A DNA stretch of 64,000 nt from Lysobacteraceae bacterium (GCA_016789405.1 JAEUPQ010000032.1:97076-161075); one strand, 5' to 3'; shown: positions 52,993 to 61,154, numbered from the stretch's first letter. Notes: generated from the sequence alone by a model not told the origin. A program made the numbers and translations.

Positions 52993-53183
52993 GTGAACAC
53001 TCGCCTGGCTGCAGCGGCGACCACATAGACGACAGAGAGTTGAGTCGCATAGGTGAGCGCCAAGGTGAGGACGCCGGACACCACGTTTTCCCAACACCCG
53101 CCGCGGTGCCGGATCCGATCAGCGCCATCCTTCAGGGCGTGCCAGCCGATGGCATACGTGATCCACCGGAATACGCGCTTCAC
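52989..53183 (-). CDS. Small membrane protein (64 aa)
   Basis: 64 residues: basic start MKRVFRWITYAIGWHALKDG and a C-terminal membrane helix VLTLALTYATQLSVVYVVAA. Overlaps both neighbours by 4 nt. Confidence 0.6.
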   Translation of the reverse strand: MKRVFRWITYAIGWHALKDGADRIRHRGGCWENVVSGVLTLALTYATQLSVVYVVAAAARRVFT

Positions 53184-53383
53184 AGGCCACTCCGGAGCAC
53201 GACGGTCAGCACATGCGCTGCGACCAACACGAGGACCAGCGAGCCTCGCCGCACCCGCTCAACCCGCTTCGAGGGCGCGCCCAGCCGCGCCAGCATCAAC
53301 TGGCCCCGTGCGTAGAGCACGGTGCAGAACCACACCGTCGACAGCAAGGCGGCTGCAAATGCAGCCCCGATGGAAATGGTCAT
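53180..53383 (-). CDS. Small membrane protein (67 aa)
   Basis: 67 residues from ATG 53383. Two membrane helices (ISIGAAFAAALLSTVWFCTVLY and SLVLVLVAAHVLTVVL) with a basic loop. Overlaps neighbours by 4 nt on both sides. Confidence 0.6.
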   Translation of the reverse strand: MTISIGAAFAAALLSTVWFCTVLYARGQLMLARLGAPSKRVERVRRGSLVLVLVAAHVLTVVLRSGL

Positions 53384-53580
53384 GCCCACCGCCAGCACAA
53401 CGCGACCGGAACGCTGGCCCACAGCGCCATGCCCGCCGACCCAGCAGCCACTGCGATAAGGCCCAAACGCACATCGCCCGGCCGAGGGGACGGTTGGCGC
53501 AGCAATGCCACACCACACCGAAAAGCGCCGAGGCCAGTCATCGCCGCGACCAGGAACGAGGGCAGAGAACCAGGTTCCAC
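53380..53580 (-). CDS. Small membrane protein (66 aa)
   Basis: 66 residues from a GTG start (GGGGATATTGATCC upstream). Two hydrophobic helices (FLVAAMTGLGAFRCGVALL and LGLIAVAAGSAGMALWASV). Stop overlaps the next start (ATGA). Confidence 0.55.
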   Translation of the reverse strand: MEPGSLPSFLVAAMTGLGAFRCGVALLRQPSPRPGDVRLGLIAVAAGSAGMALWASVPVALCWRWA

Positions 53581-53583
53581 GGA

Positions 53584-53751
53584 TCAATATCCCCGGACTT
53601 CAGCGACCTGCGCCTTCACGGCACCGATTGCCGAGTGGAGATCGGGCACACCGCGGCCGAGCCCAAGGTCAAGCAGATACATCAGTGCGATCCCAACCGC
53701 TGTGTTGGTGATCAGGCCGCGGATGCGTTTGGACGTCGAATAACCATACAT
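53584..53751 (-). CDS. Small membrane protein (55 aa)
   Basis: 55 residues from ATG 53751 (CAGGAG upstream). One membrane helix GLITNTAVGIALMYLLDLGL and a short polar end. First gene behind the double promoter at 53801-53861. Confidence 0.6.
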   Translation of the reverse strand: MYGYSTSKRIRGLITNTAVGIALMYLLDLGLGRGVPDLHSAIGAVKAQVAEVRGY

Positions 53752-53800
53752 GAGGGGGCTCCTGGCAAGAGTGGGCGCACGTCTGATCTTGGTCGACTCA

Positions 53801-53861
53801 GTTATGAGTAGGGGTTTGCTATCCCTTATCCCCATCCAATCAGATTTTCCGCAACCCGCAA
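53801..53861 (-). promoter_or_regulatory. Overlapping element promoters (copies E and P7)
   Basis: Minus strand: TTGCGG (53861-53856), 16 bp, TTGGAT (53839-53834); further on the operator GTAG-like repeat ATAGCAAACCCCTAC (53822-53808) before CATAAC (53806-53801), as in copies C and D, but with no TTGACA. Both promoter types seem merged here. Confidence 0.5.
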
Positions 53862-53877
53862 GCCCCCTATGGACAAC

Positions 53878-53898
53878 AAAAAGGGCTCGAAGCGCCCT
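53878..53898 (-). terminator. Terminator of the 237-aa membrane gene
   Basis: AGGGC (53882-53886), 7-nt loop, GCCCT (53894-53898); on the minus strand TTTTTG follows the stem. Confidence 0.6.
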
Positions 53899-53932
53899 GC
53901 TATCCACCTACACAATTGGCGCGCGTAAGGAT

Positions 53933-54646
53933 TCAATCTTTTCCTTCGGGATCCTTCCGCCACGCGAAAAGTGGGTATTTCTTCCGGTAGATGGCTTCGG
54001 CCAGCTCCGGCAACTCGATCATTCCGTGCCCAGGCGTCCCTATCCAAGCGTGGTAAGCGCACGGCATGAGGGGAACCACAAGCAACGCGATGTGTGTCCA
54101 AACTTGCCAGTCGCGAAGCGCGTCAACCCCCGAATTTGGAACCCACAAGCTCGCGACGATCAGCGCGATGCACGCCCAACCGGCCTGGACGACGGAAAAC
54201 CATCGACTGCGATCCTCAATCCATTCGGCCATCTGCTTTTCGACAGGCGCGCGGCGCGCAGCGTCCGTCTGCTTGGACAGCCACTCCTCGGCCGCCCTCC
54301 AGTTCACGTAGCGCAACGGGTCGGGCTCCGGTCGCTTCGGCTCAAGATATCGCCAAGACTGCAACGGCGACACAATCCAGCCCAAGACCTCCATTGCGAG
54401 CCATGACACCAATGTAGCGCCGATCGTCATGACCACCCCATACGCGACTATAGCCAGCAGCAGCAGCCCAGGACGCGCACTGATGTCGGACCAACTGAAC
54501 GTCCAGAGATTGGCGCCCGTCGCTGCAGCAAGCAGCATGTCCACAACCAAAACAAAACCCATCAAACGAAGCAAAAAACGGTAGTCGTGCGCCTTGTCCA
54601 ACAAATTCAGTTTGTCCGCGAGAAGGTTCACCGGCAGTTTTTCCAT
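53933..54646 (-). CDS. Four-helix membrane protein
   Basis: 237 residues. Four membrane helices in two pairs (about 27-47, 59-85, 145-168, 182-200) separated by a charged cytosolic loop (95-140, LEPKRPEPDPLRYVNWRAAEEW). Ends YPLFAWRKDPEGKD. No family recognised; the layout resembles small integral membrane proteins of conjugative elements. Single-gene unit with its own terminator, between the tiny-gene chain and the immunity genes. Confidence 0.65.
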   Translation of the reverse strand: MEKLPVNLLADKLNLLDKAHDYRFLLRLMGFVLVVDMLLAAATGANLWTFSWSDISARPGLLLLAIVAYGVVMTIGATLVSWLAMEVLGWIVSPLQSWRYLEPKRPEPDPLRYVNWRAAEEWLSKQTDAARRAPVEKQMAEWIEDRSRWFSVVQAGWACIALIVASLWVPNSGVDALRDWQVWTHIALLVVPLMPCAYHAWIGTPGHGMIELPELAEAIYRKKYPLFAWRKDPEGKD

Positions 54647-54718
54647 ATCCCTCGCTCTCCTATCAATCCAGATGTTCTAACGCCCGGCGCGCGCAGCTTC
54701 CGCTATGCCGCTCGCCCG

Positions 54719-55624
54719 TCAAAACCGCCAATACTCCGGGTCGTCGCTGCGAAGCCGCGCCTCAAGCGCGAGCGCCAACGGATGCGGCTCACATTCGGGT
54801 AAGTCGCGTAGGATCGACCACGGGGTGTCGACGAGCAGGTGTCCGGTCTCGAATTCGGGCAACCCATCGCGCTGACGCAGGGATTGAACTGCTAGAAGTT
54901 CGCTGGGATAAACGCTGTCGTAATAGCTCTCGAATTCATACCAAATCCGATCTGTAGAGCCCTTGCTTCGGCTGATATGGAACTCGGCAGCTTCGGCCAT
55001 TGCCGCGCGAAACACCTCTTGATCCGTGCTCCGCCAGACCTCCAGCAAACGGCGATACACCTCGATCATCGGCTTCGCTGATGCATAGTGCGTTTCAATC
55101 CCATAGACTTGGGACAGCAGGGCAATCAAAAATGCATCGTTGGTGCCTTTGCCCCAGCCTTCCTTGCGGATTACCGGCACATTCATTCGCATGTCTTTAT
55201 GCGCGACCTGGATTAGGTAATACGCACACAGACGGCCGAACGTCCAATCCGACAGCATGGTCGGGCCGACGGCCATCAAGCTACTCTTGAACGGCAAAAG
55301 CGGTTGAGAGTCATCACCCGGCAGGGAACGAGTCGCGACCTTCATGAAATTGAGCGCGCGAAACTGAACACCATTTCGCAGAGGGCGCGCCAATGCGTCG
55401 GCTTCGTTCCTCGCTCCCAGCAAACAGGCTTCAGTGCAATATGTTTGTGCAAGGATCATCAGCGAAGAAGGGTCGATTCGGAATCTGCCTTCTTGCAAAA
55501 GACTCTGCTCAAGAAGAGCCAATTCCGTATCGCGCTTGTTGCGCTTGATCATCGACGATTGCCACCACACATCGCAGCCTTTGAAAGTCTTCTTGAGCGA
55601 CGGATGCCACTTCAATTTCGTCAT
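54719..55624 (-). CDS. Putative immunity protein 2
   Basis: 301 residues from ATG 55624, which overlaps the stop of the effector remnant by TGATG. Helical, cytosolic, no signal. Strongly similar along its length to the protein at 55819 (shared MTKLKWHPSLKKTFKGC, DRIWYEFESYYDSVYPSELL, LPEFETGHLL). The pattern of an aromatic helical core with YPSELLAVQSLRQRDGL recalls the Imm49 family of polymorphic-toxin immunity proteins. Probably protects against a sibling toxin whose effector gene has been lost. Confidence 0.7.
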   Translation of the reverse strand: MTKLKWHPSLKKTFKGCDVWWQSSMIKRNKRDTELALLEQSLLQEGRFRIDPSSLMILAQTYCTEACLLGARNEADALARPLRNGVQFRALNFMKVATRSLPGDDSQPLLPFKSSLMAVGPTMLSDWTFGRLCAYYLIQVAHKDMRMNVPVIRKEGWGKGTNDAFLIALLSQVYGIETHYASAKPMIEVYRRLLEVWRSTDQEVFRAAMAEAAEFHISRSKGSTDRIWYEFESYYDSVYPSELLAVQSLRQRDGLPEFETGHLLVDTPWSILRDLPECEPHPLALALEARLRSDDPEYWRF

Positions 55625-55803
55625 CACACCGTCCTCGGACCAATAGTCTGGCCTATGAGGCCATCAGGTCCATCCTGTTGCTGGCTTTGCTGTTGCGCCA
55701 GACGCGCCTGTGTCTGTTGCCGATCGAACTGCGCCACCTGCTGCAAGGTTTTTACGCGGGGTTATGCGAAGCAATATCAAATTCGCGATTGACGGTTTTT
55801 TTT
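55624..55803 (-). pseudogene. Decayed C-terminal tail of a second T4SS effector
   Basis: Minus-strand translation of the last 42 codons (TLQQVAQFDRQQTQARLAQQ, ending GPRTV) matches the end of the intact effector (TLQQVAQLDQQQTQERLAQQ, ending GPRTV). Upstream, NREFDIASHNPA matches NLEVAAASQKPA in another frame, with a stop codon and a 1-nt deletion between. No more of the effector body is left: it begins right after the stop of immunity gene 1. Shows that an effector-immunity pair was duplicated and the effector then lost. Confidence 0.85.
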
Positions 55804-55818
55804 GGCCGCATTCGACGC

Positions 55819-56739
55819 TTATTCATCGCTATCGACTGCCCAGCATTCTGGATCGTCTTTGCGTAGCCTTTGTTCAAGCGATATTGCCAGCGGATGTGGT
55901 TCACACGCAGGCATGTCACGGATGATCGACCACGGCGTATCGATGAGTAGATGCCCGGTCTCAAACTCGGGCAAGCCGACGCGACGGCGTAGGGCTTGAA
56001 CAGCCAGCAGTTCGCTGGGGTAGACGCTGTCGTAGTAACTCTCGAATTCATACCAAATTCGGTCGGTAGAGCCCTTGCTACGACTGATATGAAAGTCTGC
56101 AGCCTCCGCCATTGCCACCCGGAACGCCTCTTGATCAATGCTTTGCCAAACATCAAGCAAGCGACGATACACATCTATCATCGGCTTCGCCGGTTCGTAA
56201 TGCGTCGGGATACCATAGGCCCGTGAAAGCAGGCCGATCAGGAATGCATCATTGGTTCCCTTGCCCCAACCCTCTTTGCGGATCGCCGGGACATTCATGC
56301 GCATATCTTTGTGCGCAACCTGGATCAGGTAATACGCACATTGGCGGCCGAGCGCCCAGTCGGACAGCATCGTCGGACCGACGGCCATCAGGCTACTCTT
56401 GAACGGAAGAAGTGGCTGAGAATGCATGCTAGGTAATGCGCGGGTCGCAGGAATAATAAAATCCAACGCGCGGAATCTGACGCCAAACCATAAAGGCTGA
56501 GCAACAGCAGCGACTTCATTCTTTTGTCCCAGCAGACAAGCCTCAATGCAATAGTTCTGAGCAAGAGTCATCAAAGTAGACAGATTTGCTCCTCTAAACC
56601 TTCCTTCTTGAGAGAGAGTATCCGTCAGTTCAGCTAATCGAGTGTTGCGCTCATCCCGTTTCACCATGTTTGACTGCCACCACACTTCGCAGCCCTTGAA
56701 AGTCTTTTTTAGAGAAGGGTGCCACTTTAATTTCGTCAT
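55819..56739 (-). CDS. Putative immunity protein 1 (cognate)
   Basis: 306 residues from ATG 56739, overlapping the effector stop by TGATG; a GTG one codon upstream is less likely. Paralog of the protein at 54719. Cytosolic and helical with an Imm49-like aromatic pattern (FESYYDSVYPSELLAVQALRRRVGL). Placed immediately downstream of and coupled to the effector, the usual site of the immunity gene in Xanthomonadales T4SS effector pairs. Confidence 0.75.
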   Translation of the reverse strand: MTKLKWHPSLKKTFKGCEVWWQSNMVKRDERNTRLAELTDTLSQEGRFRGANLSTLMTLAQNYCIEACLLGQKNEVAAVAQPLWFGVRFRALDFIIPATRALPSMHSQPLLPFKSSLMAVGPTMLSDWALGRQCAYYLIQVAHKDMRMNVPAIRKEGWGKGTNDAFLIGLLSRAYGIPTHYEPAKPMIDVYRRLLDVWQSIDQEAFRVAMAEAADFHISRSKGSTDRIWYEFESYYDSVYPSELLAVQALRRRVGLPEFETGHLLIDTPWSIIRDMPACEPHPLAISLEQRLRKDDPECWAVDSDE

Positions 56740-58850
56740 CACACAGTCCTCGGCCCGATGGTCGGGCCTTTGGGGCCATCTGGCCCATCCTGTTGCTGGA
56801 CTTGCTGTTGTGCCAGGCGCTCCTGTGTCTGTTGCTGATCGAGCTGCGCGACCTGCTGCAGGGTTTCCTGTGCGGGCTTCTGTGAAGCTGCTGCGACCTC
56901 AAGATTGACGTGGTGGCTTGGGTCGCGTCCGAAGCCATATGGAAAGTGGGTGATGAACAGGCGATCACCGTAGATGCCTACATCGTCCGGACTTCGAGTC
57001 AAACGGTCTTGCTTGAACGCCAGCAGGCCTTGCGCTGCCAAGTTCTCCGAGTGATCGTCGTTCATGCCCTTTTCTTTTGCCTTCCCAAACAATCGCTGAT
57101 GGAGAACCTGATCATCCGGGCTCAACGTTTCCAGCAGACTCTGCTTCTTGGGCTCCGGCTTCACCCAGTCTTCAACAGTCTTGTCCACATCCAGTTTAGT
57201 TGAGCCTGGAGTGCGACTAAGATTCATTTGAACCCATTTCGCATTGAGGTCCGGCAGTAATTCACCGGTGTCCTGATCCCTGATCTCGCGACGCAATCCA
57301 TCCGCCACTTCTTTCAGGCCCGGAAGCGTGTTGTGCTCAGCCCAATGACGATCTTGCGCAACAGCACGATCTAGTCTACTCGTAATGAAAAGTTCCGGAT
57401 CGCCATGCTGCCCTTTCGCTTGCGCAGTCGCCGACGTCTTGACTTCATCGAACTGCAACTTTCCTGTCGGATCGCGACTGACAACATCAATCCCATGCCC
57501 CGACGCGTTCTTGATGGACACGATGTCGGTGTGGCCGGCCTTCACTAGGTCGTAGGTATGCAACGCTTCACCGATGTCACCCAGCTGTTTCGTCGACAGC
57601 GTCGATAAATCGACCCCCTTGGTGCTGATGGATATCGCGTCCAAGTATTTGACATTGCCTTCGAAGACGGTCGCATCGCGTTTCAGAACTTCGGCGAGTT
57701 CTTTTGGACTCAGCTCGCCGCTGCGAAGCAGCCCTTCCACATTGCCGGTCTTGTGCGCCGCTTCGATGAGCTGATCGAGCTTGCCTTCGTCGCGAAACAA
57801 ACGGATCTCGGCCCTGAGCACGCCCTCAGCGGCTTCTGCCGCTCGCGCGCTACGCGCCGAGGCTTCGGCCACGGTCTCGCCCGGGTGCGGCGTCGGCACG
57901 TCACCTTCCGCTCGGCGCAGGGCGCGATTTGCGTCTCCGGTAAGCTCCACGACTTCATCGAGCGCATCCGGGGTCGCGGCATCGAGCGCGCTGGCGACCT
58001 TCCCGAACTTACCCAATTTGGAGACGGGGATGAGCGTCGCAGCAAGCTCGACGCCGATTGCTCCTTCAGTCTCCCCCAGGAACTGGCGCTCACGCCCCTC
58101 GGCTTTGGCTTGCTTGTATTCCTGCTCCCAGTTTTCGAGCGCTTGCGTTGCCGCATTGCGGAGATCCCGCACCGGCTTGCTCGGGTCGTCCATGGTCTGC
58201 GCGGCGTAAAGCTTCGCCGTCGAGATGAGCAAGTCCCGATAATTTTCGTCGGTCGTGAACCGATACCCCATCTCGCCCAGGTCCACGAAGCCTTTGAGCG
58301 TGTTAAGGCTGTGGACGATGCCACCCGAACTTTCGCCGTAAAGCTCCTGGGCCTTGCCAACGGCGTCGCGCGCGAGTCCTGCCGACCGGCGCTGAAGCTC
58401 GGTCGCGTTCGGGTCGTTTTCGACCTCCCCTGCACGCTGATAGGACCAAGACATCTGCTTGGTAAGGTATTCGTCTGCCCAAGCGACCTTGCCCTTGGCG
58501 TATCCGTAGGCGTCTCCGACCACTTCGGCCAGTTGCTCGCCCTTGCGCTCAAGAAATCCGTCGGTGATGTTGGCGGTGTCCAACGCCTCGGCGAACCGTT
58601 CCTGAGCGGCAGGCGAATCCAAGCGTGCGTCGATTGCCCGCAGAAAGCTGTCCCGGTCGAACCGTTCGAAGGCGGGAGACAACTGGAGGTCGCGGACCAG
58701 GGCGTCCGCATCCACGGTGCCCAGCCGTTGGTTCTGAAGGATGAGACGTTGGGCTTCATACGCCACCTGGTCGACGCGACCTTCGCGGTCGGTGGCGGCG
58801 ATGAGGGCGGCGGCGTCGATGGTGTCGACGCGCCCTTGCGGTTGGGCCAT
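56739..58850 (-). CDS. T4SS antibacterial effector: nuclease-like toxin with XVIPCD-type secretion domain
   Basis: 703 residues from ATG 58850 (AAGGAAG upstream). N-terminal helical region (to about 300) with a hydrophobic segment near 265-280. Central toxin core about 425-475: E428 in GDIGEALHTYDL, D455 in HGIDVV and E469/K471 in FDEVKTS, a PD-(D/E)XK pattern. The last 120 residues fit the XVIPCD signal used by the Xanthomonadales antibacterial T4SS: NLAAQGLLAFKQDRL, DRLFITHFPYG, VNLEVAAASQKPAQETLQQ and a Gln-rich tail. Delivered into rival cells by a T4SS encoded elsewhere. Coupled to immunity gene 1. Confidence 0.85.
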   Translation of the reverse strand: MAQPQGRVDTIDAAALIAATDREGRVDQVAYEAQRLILQNQRLGTVDADALVRDLQLSPAFERFDRDSFLRAIDARLDSPAAQERFAEALDTANITDGFLERKGEQLAEVVGDAYGYAKGKVAWADEYLTKQMSWSYQRAGEVENDPNATELQRRSAGLARDAVGKAQELYGESSGGIVHSLNTLKGFVDLGEMGYRFTTDENYRDLLISTAKLYAAQTMDDPSKPVRDLRNAATQALENWEQEYKQAKAEGRERQFLGETEGAIGVELAATLIPVSKLGKFGKVASALDAATPDALDEVVELTGDANRALRRAEGDVPTPHPGETVAEASARSARAAEAAEGVLRAEIRLFRDEGKLDQLIEAAHKTGNVEGLLRSGELSPKELAEVLKRDATVFEGNVKYLDAISISTKGVDLSTLSTKQLGDIGEALHTYDLVKAGHTDIVSIKNASGHGIDVVSRDPTGKLQFDEVKTSATAQAKGQHGDPELFITSRLDRAVAQDRHWAEHNTLPGLKEVADGLRREIRDQDTGELLPDLNAKWVQMNLSRTPGSTKLDVDKTVEDWVKPEPKKQSLLETLSPDDQVLHQRLFGKAKEKGMNDDHSENLAAQGLLAFKQDRLTRSPDDVGIYGDRLFITHFPYGFGRDPSHHVNLEVAAASQKPAQETLQQVAQLDQQQTQERLAQQQVQQQDGPDGPKGPTIGPRTV

Positions 58851-59155
58851 GGGGCGGCTTCCTTGTTCGTCGTCAGGCTTGCAGATTATGCCCAACGGAG
58901 CTTACAACGGGGCGTTATTGGCTTGGATCAGGGGCTTACGTAGGCTTGCAGCCCGGCCATGCAGAGACGGCGTCGTTCGCAGCCCGGCACACCTGAGTCT
59001 GCGCCATGCATGACCGTTTCTGAGGCGCGACGGTTTCAAGGAAAGGTGTAGAGCACGATGCCCAACGCGACTCTCGCCCAGAACAGGACGGTATCGGCGA
59101 TGATTTCTGTGCGGGTTCTCTTCTCATCCAATCCCCGCTTCCGACGAATGCCCAA
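58851..59155. other. Gene-free interval between effector and CsrA-like genes
   Basis: About 305 nt. It must hold the effector promoter. No repeat, terminator or RNA gene could be supported. Confidence 0.4.
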
Positions 59156-59557
59156 TCAACGCTGCTCCCCACCCAACGACCGCTCTTCATCGCGTATTCG
59201 GTGGTAGATCTCTTCTCGATGCACAGGCACGTCGCGCGGCGCGTCGATGCCGATACGAACCTGGCGGCCGCGCGCGAGTCCCAACCATCCACTGGATGCA
59301 TCTCCTTCGAACGACACGACGATTTCCCGACCGAGACGCAACGAGTCTCCCAGCAGCACGGCGATCAGATACCGCTTGCCGCGGCGGTGCCTCCGGCGCA
59401 TTGGACTGATCGAGACGTCGGCATCGTCTGTGATCGCCAACCCGGAAGGAGCCGCAACCGCGATGGTGAGATGCGCGCGGAGCTTGGAGCGGATGGTCAG
59501 CCGCACACCGTCGCCGATACGAATGCTTTCGCCCACCCGGCGGGTCAATACGAGCAC
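59156..59557 (-). CDS. Two-repeat CsrA-like protein 3
   Basis: 133 residues, about twice CsrA. Repeat 1 (1-50) opens with a perfect CsrA start MLVLTRRVGESIRIGD but has LAITDD where CsrA has VAVHREE. Repeat 2 (62-121) lacks the TRR start (RYLIAVLLGDSLRLGR) but has VRIGIDAPRDVPVHREEIYHRI intact. In CsrA each RNA site is built from strand 1 of one chain and strand 5 of the other. So this fused pair could keep exactly one good site (L4, R6, R7 with R114) and one dead site. First 13 nt overlap CsrA-like gene 2. Confidence 0.85.
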   Translation of the reverse strand: MLVLTRRVGESIRIGDGVRLTIRSKLRAHLTIAVAAPSGLAITDDADVSISPMRRRHRRGKRYLIAVLLGDSLRLGREIVVSFEGDASSGWLGLARGRQVRIGIDAPRDVPVHREEIYHRIRDEERSLGGEQR

Positions 59558-59940
59558 GGGCGCTCTCCCAGCGGGCGACGGCGGCGATTGCTCGGTCGAA
59601 TCTGCGAGCGTCGCTCAAGCGTGAGCGACGGGGGCGCAGTGAGGTGCAGGCGCACTTCCCTCAGAACCGACGCTCCCGGTATCCGCAGCCGAACCGCCAC
59701 TACCGCGACAACGACCGGACCGATGGTCAACACCTCACCATCATGGAGCGCGAGAACATGCGCACGCCGCTGAATGCCCGACGGGGCGCTCGCGTGGAAG
59801 CCACCGACCCCACCTAACTCGTGCCGCACCGAGGCATCGATGAAAACGTAAAGGATTGCGTCCACGCGCCCGGTGAGTTGAATCGCGATGTCGCGGCCGA
59901 TACGGAGGGTTTCACCCACCAAGCAATCCACGGTGAGCAT
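59545..59940 (-). CDS. Two-repeat CsrA-like protein 2
   Basis: 131 residues. Repeat 1 (1-42): MLTVDCLVGETLRIGRDIAI, close to CsrA but with both Arg of TRR replaced. Repeat 2 (61-114): VLALHDGEVLTIG, then EVRLHLTAPPSLTLERRSQI, matching the CsrA core [18 protein letters not shown] with an Arg pair kept. RNA-binding residues are mostly changed, so its binding may differ, or it may modulate CsrA by pairing. A basic tail follows (RPSNRRRRP). Stop overlaps gene 3 by 13 nt; start overlaps gene 1 by TGATG. Confidence 0.75.
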   Translation of the reverse strand: MLTVDCLVGETLRIGRDIAIQLTGRVDAILYVFIDASVRHELGGVGGFHASAPSGIQRRAHVLALHDGEVLTIGPVVVAVVAVRLRIPGASVLREVRLHLTAPPSLTLERRSQIRPSNRRRRPLGERPCSY

Positions 59941-60356
59941 CAGGCGATCCGCGAAAGAAGCCAGCCCCCGCCGTCCTCGACCTGCACCAGGGGGAATGCA
60001 GGGGTGGCGGGGGCTGACCAAGGAACGACCGACGCGTGATCGGATGCCGGCACCACACCGACGTGAAGCCAGTCTTCGCAGCCGGCCGCGTGCGGGACCA
60101 GCTCGCCTGGGAGCCAGACATGCACCTCGAACTCGCCGAGGACGAAGCGGCGCAGGGCCTGGAGCGAAAATAGGTAGGTCCAGACCGGCTGCCGCCCCGC
60201 GATCGGGCAAACGCTTGCTCCGCCCAAAATCAGCTCTGTCCCGGCGGGCGCCGTAGCACCCAGGCAGATCCGGTCGCCCTGTCGGCTGTAGATGTCTATT
60301 CGGGACCTGTCGCTGAGGCTCACTGCACCCCCAACGCGGCATGTTGCAACCTGCAT
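59940..60356 (-). CDS. Two-repeat CsrA-like protein 1
   Basis: 138 residues from ATG 60356 (GGAGG 7 nt upstream). Repeat 1 (1-46): MQVATCRVGGAVSLSDRSRI, then GDRICLGATAPAGTELIL, which follows CsrA ([26 protein letters not shown]) at every structural turn. Repeat 2 (59-113) is more distant: FVLGEFEVHVW and DWLHVGVVPASDHASV. The most divergent of the three; no HREE. First gene of the overlapping trio and divergent from the S24 repressor gene. Confidence 0.65.
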   Translation of the reverse strand: MQVATCRVGGAVSLSDRSRIDIYSRQGDRICLGATAPAGTELILGGASVCPIAGRQPVWTYLFSLQALRRFVLGEFEVHVWLPGELVPHAAGCEDWLHVGVVPASDHASVVPWSAPATPAFPLVQVEDGGGWLLSRIA

Positions 60357-60423
60357 GCGGCACCTCCGTGTCTGGCGACCCCGAGGGCTGGGCTGACCGG
60401 CCCCGCCTGTGGGGCGCAATCAT

Positions 60424-60450
60424 TGCCATTGGCAGTTGCTGATGCCAACA
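60424..60450. promoter_or_regulatory. Operator region between CsrA-like trio and S24 repressor
   Basis: TGCCATTGGCA (60424-60434) and the pair TTGGCA-N8-TGCCAA (60429-60448). TGCCAACA recurs at 63299-63306 before the secreted-protein gene. Likely bound by the S24-type regulator. Confidence 0.55.
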
Positions 60451-60494
60451 TTTATTTAGCGTCGCCCCTCCCCGGGTCGAGTAGGATCGCTGCC

Positions 60495-61154
60495 ATGAAC
60501 AAATACACTCAGGCCTTTGTCGCCGCGATGGACCACACGCGCATCCGCAGCCGAACGATTGCTGCGGAGGTCGGCACGATGGACAACAACATCGCGCAGT
60601 GGCGGAGCGGTCGGCGACCAATCCCGGCCGAATACGCGGTCAAAGTGGCAGCACTGCTTGATGTTCCTCCTGAAACGATCAGCCCGCACTACGATCAGCT
60701 CCTGCAATCCGGCGTCATCACTTCCGGCGCGAAGGCCCCAGACGCATGGGCGAATCCACCTTCCGGGCACACGGTCGTCGAACGTCTTCCAGGGTTTGGC
60801 CGTGCCGACGAGCAGGAGCGCCTTTGGCTCCCTGAATTGATACTGCGGCGAGAACTAGGGGCGACGCCCATTGAGAACGTCCGCTGGGTCACGCAACAAT
60901 CGCGATCCATGGAACCCGAGATCAAGCGACACGCCGTCGTCTTGGTGGACACCAGCGCCACGCGCCTCGAAGATGTTGTCGACAGCGGGATCTACGCCTA
61001 CTCGCTCTGGGGACGGGCCGACATACGCAGGGTTTCGATTCGTCGGGATGCGTGGGTGCTCATCGGCGACAACGAAGAGCGGACAAGGACCCCGGTTCCC
61101 ATCGCCGACTTGTCGGAGTTGCAACTGCTCGGAATGGTGATCGGCTGGCTTTGA
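60495..61154 (+). CDS. CI-like repressor with S24 domain
   Basis: 219 residues from ATG 60495; an upstream in-frame ATG adds 24 residues without a ribosome site. N-terminal HTH (about 17-57, SRTIAAEVGTMDNNIAQWRSGRR). C-terminal S24/LexA-like domain (about 110-219) with Ser138 in QSRSMEP, but the catalytic Lys is replaced (DIRRV, R178/R179). So self-cleavage in the SOS response is doubtful and another signal may release it. Divergent from the CsrA-like genes; palindromes lie in the shared promoter. Confidence 0.82.
   Translation: MNKYTQAFVAAMDHTRIRSRTIAAEVGTMDNNIAQWRSGRRPIPAEYAVKVAALLDVPPETISPHYDQLLQSGVITSGAKAPDAWANPPSGHTVVERLPGFGRADEQERLWLPELILRRELGATPIENVRWVTQQSRSMEPEIKRHAVVLVDTSATRLEDVVDSGIYAYSLWGRADIRRVSIRRDAWVLIGDNEERTRTPVPIADLSELQLLGMVIGWL

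Noticed and set aside
59156..59557. Annotation as an ordinary second csrA
   Set aside because: It is twice the normal length, with complementary halves of the RNA site in different repeats.
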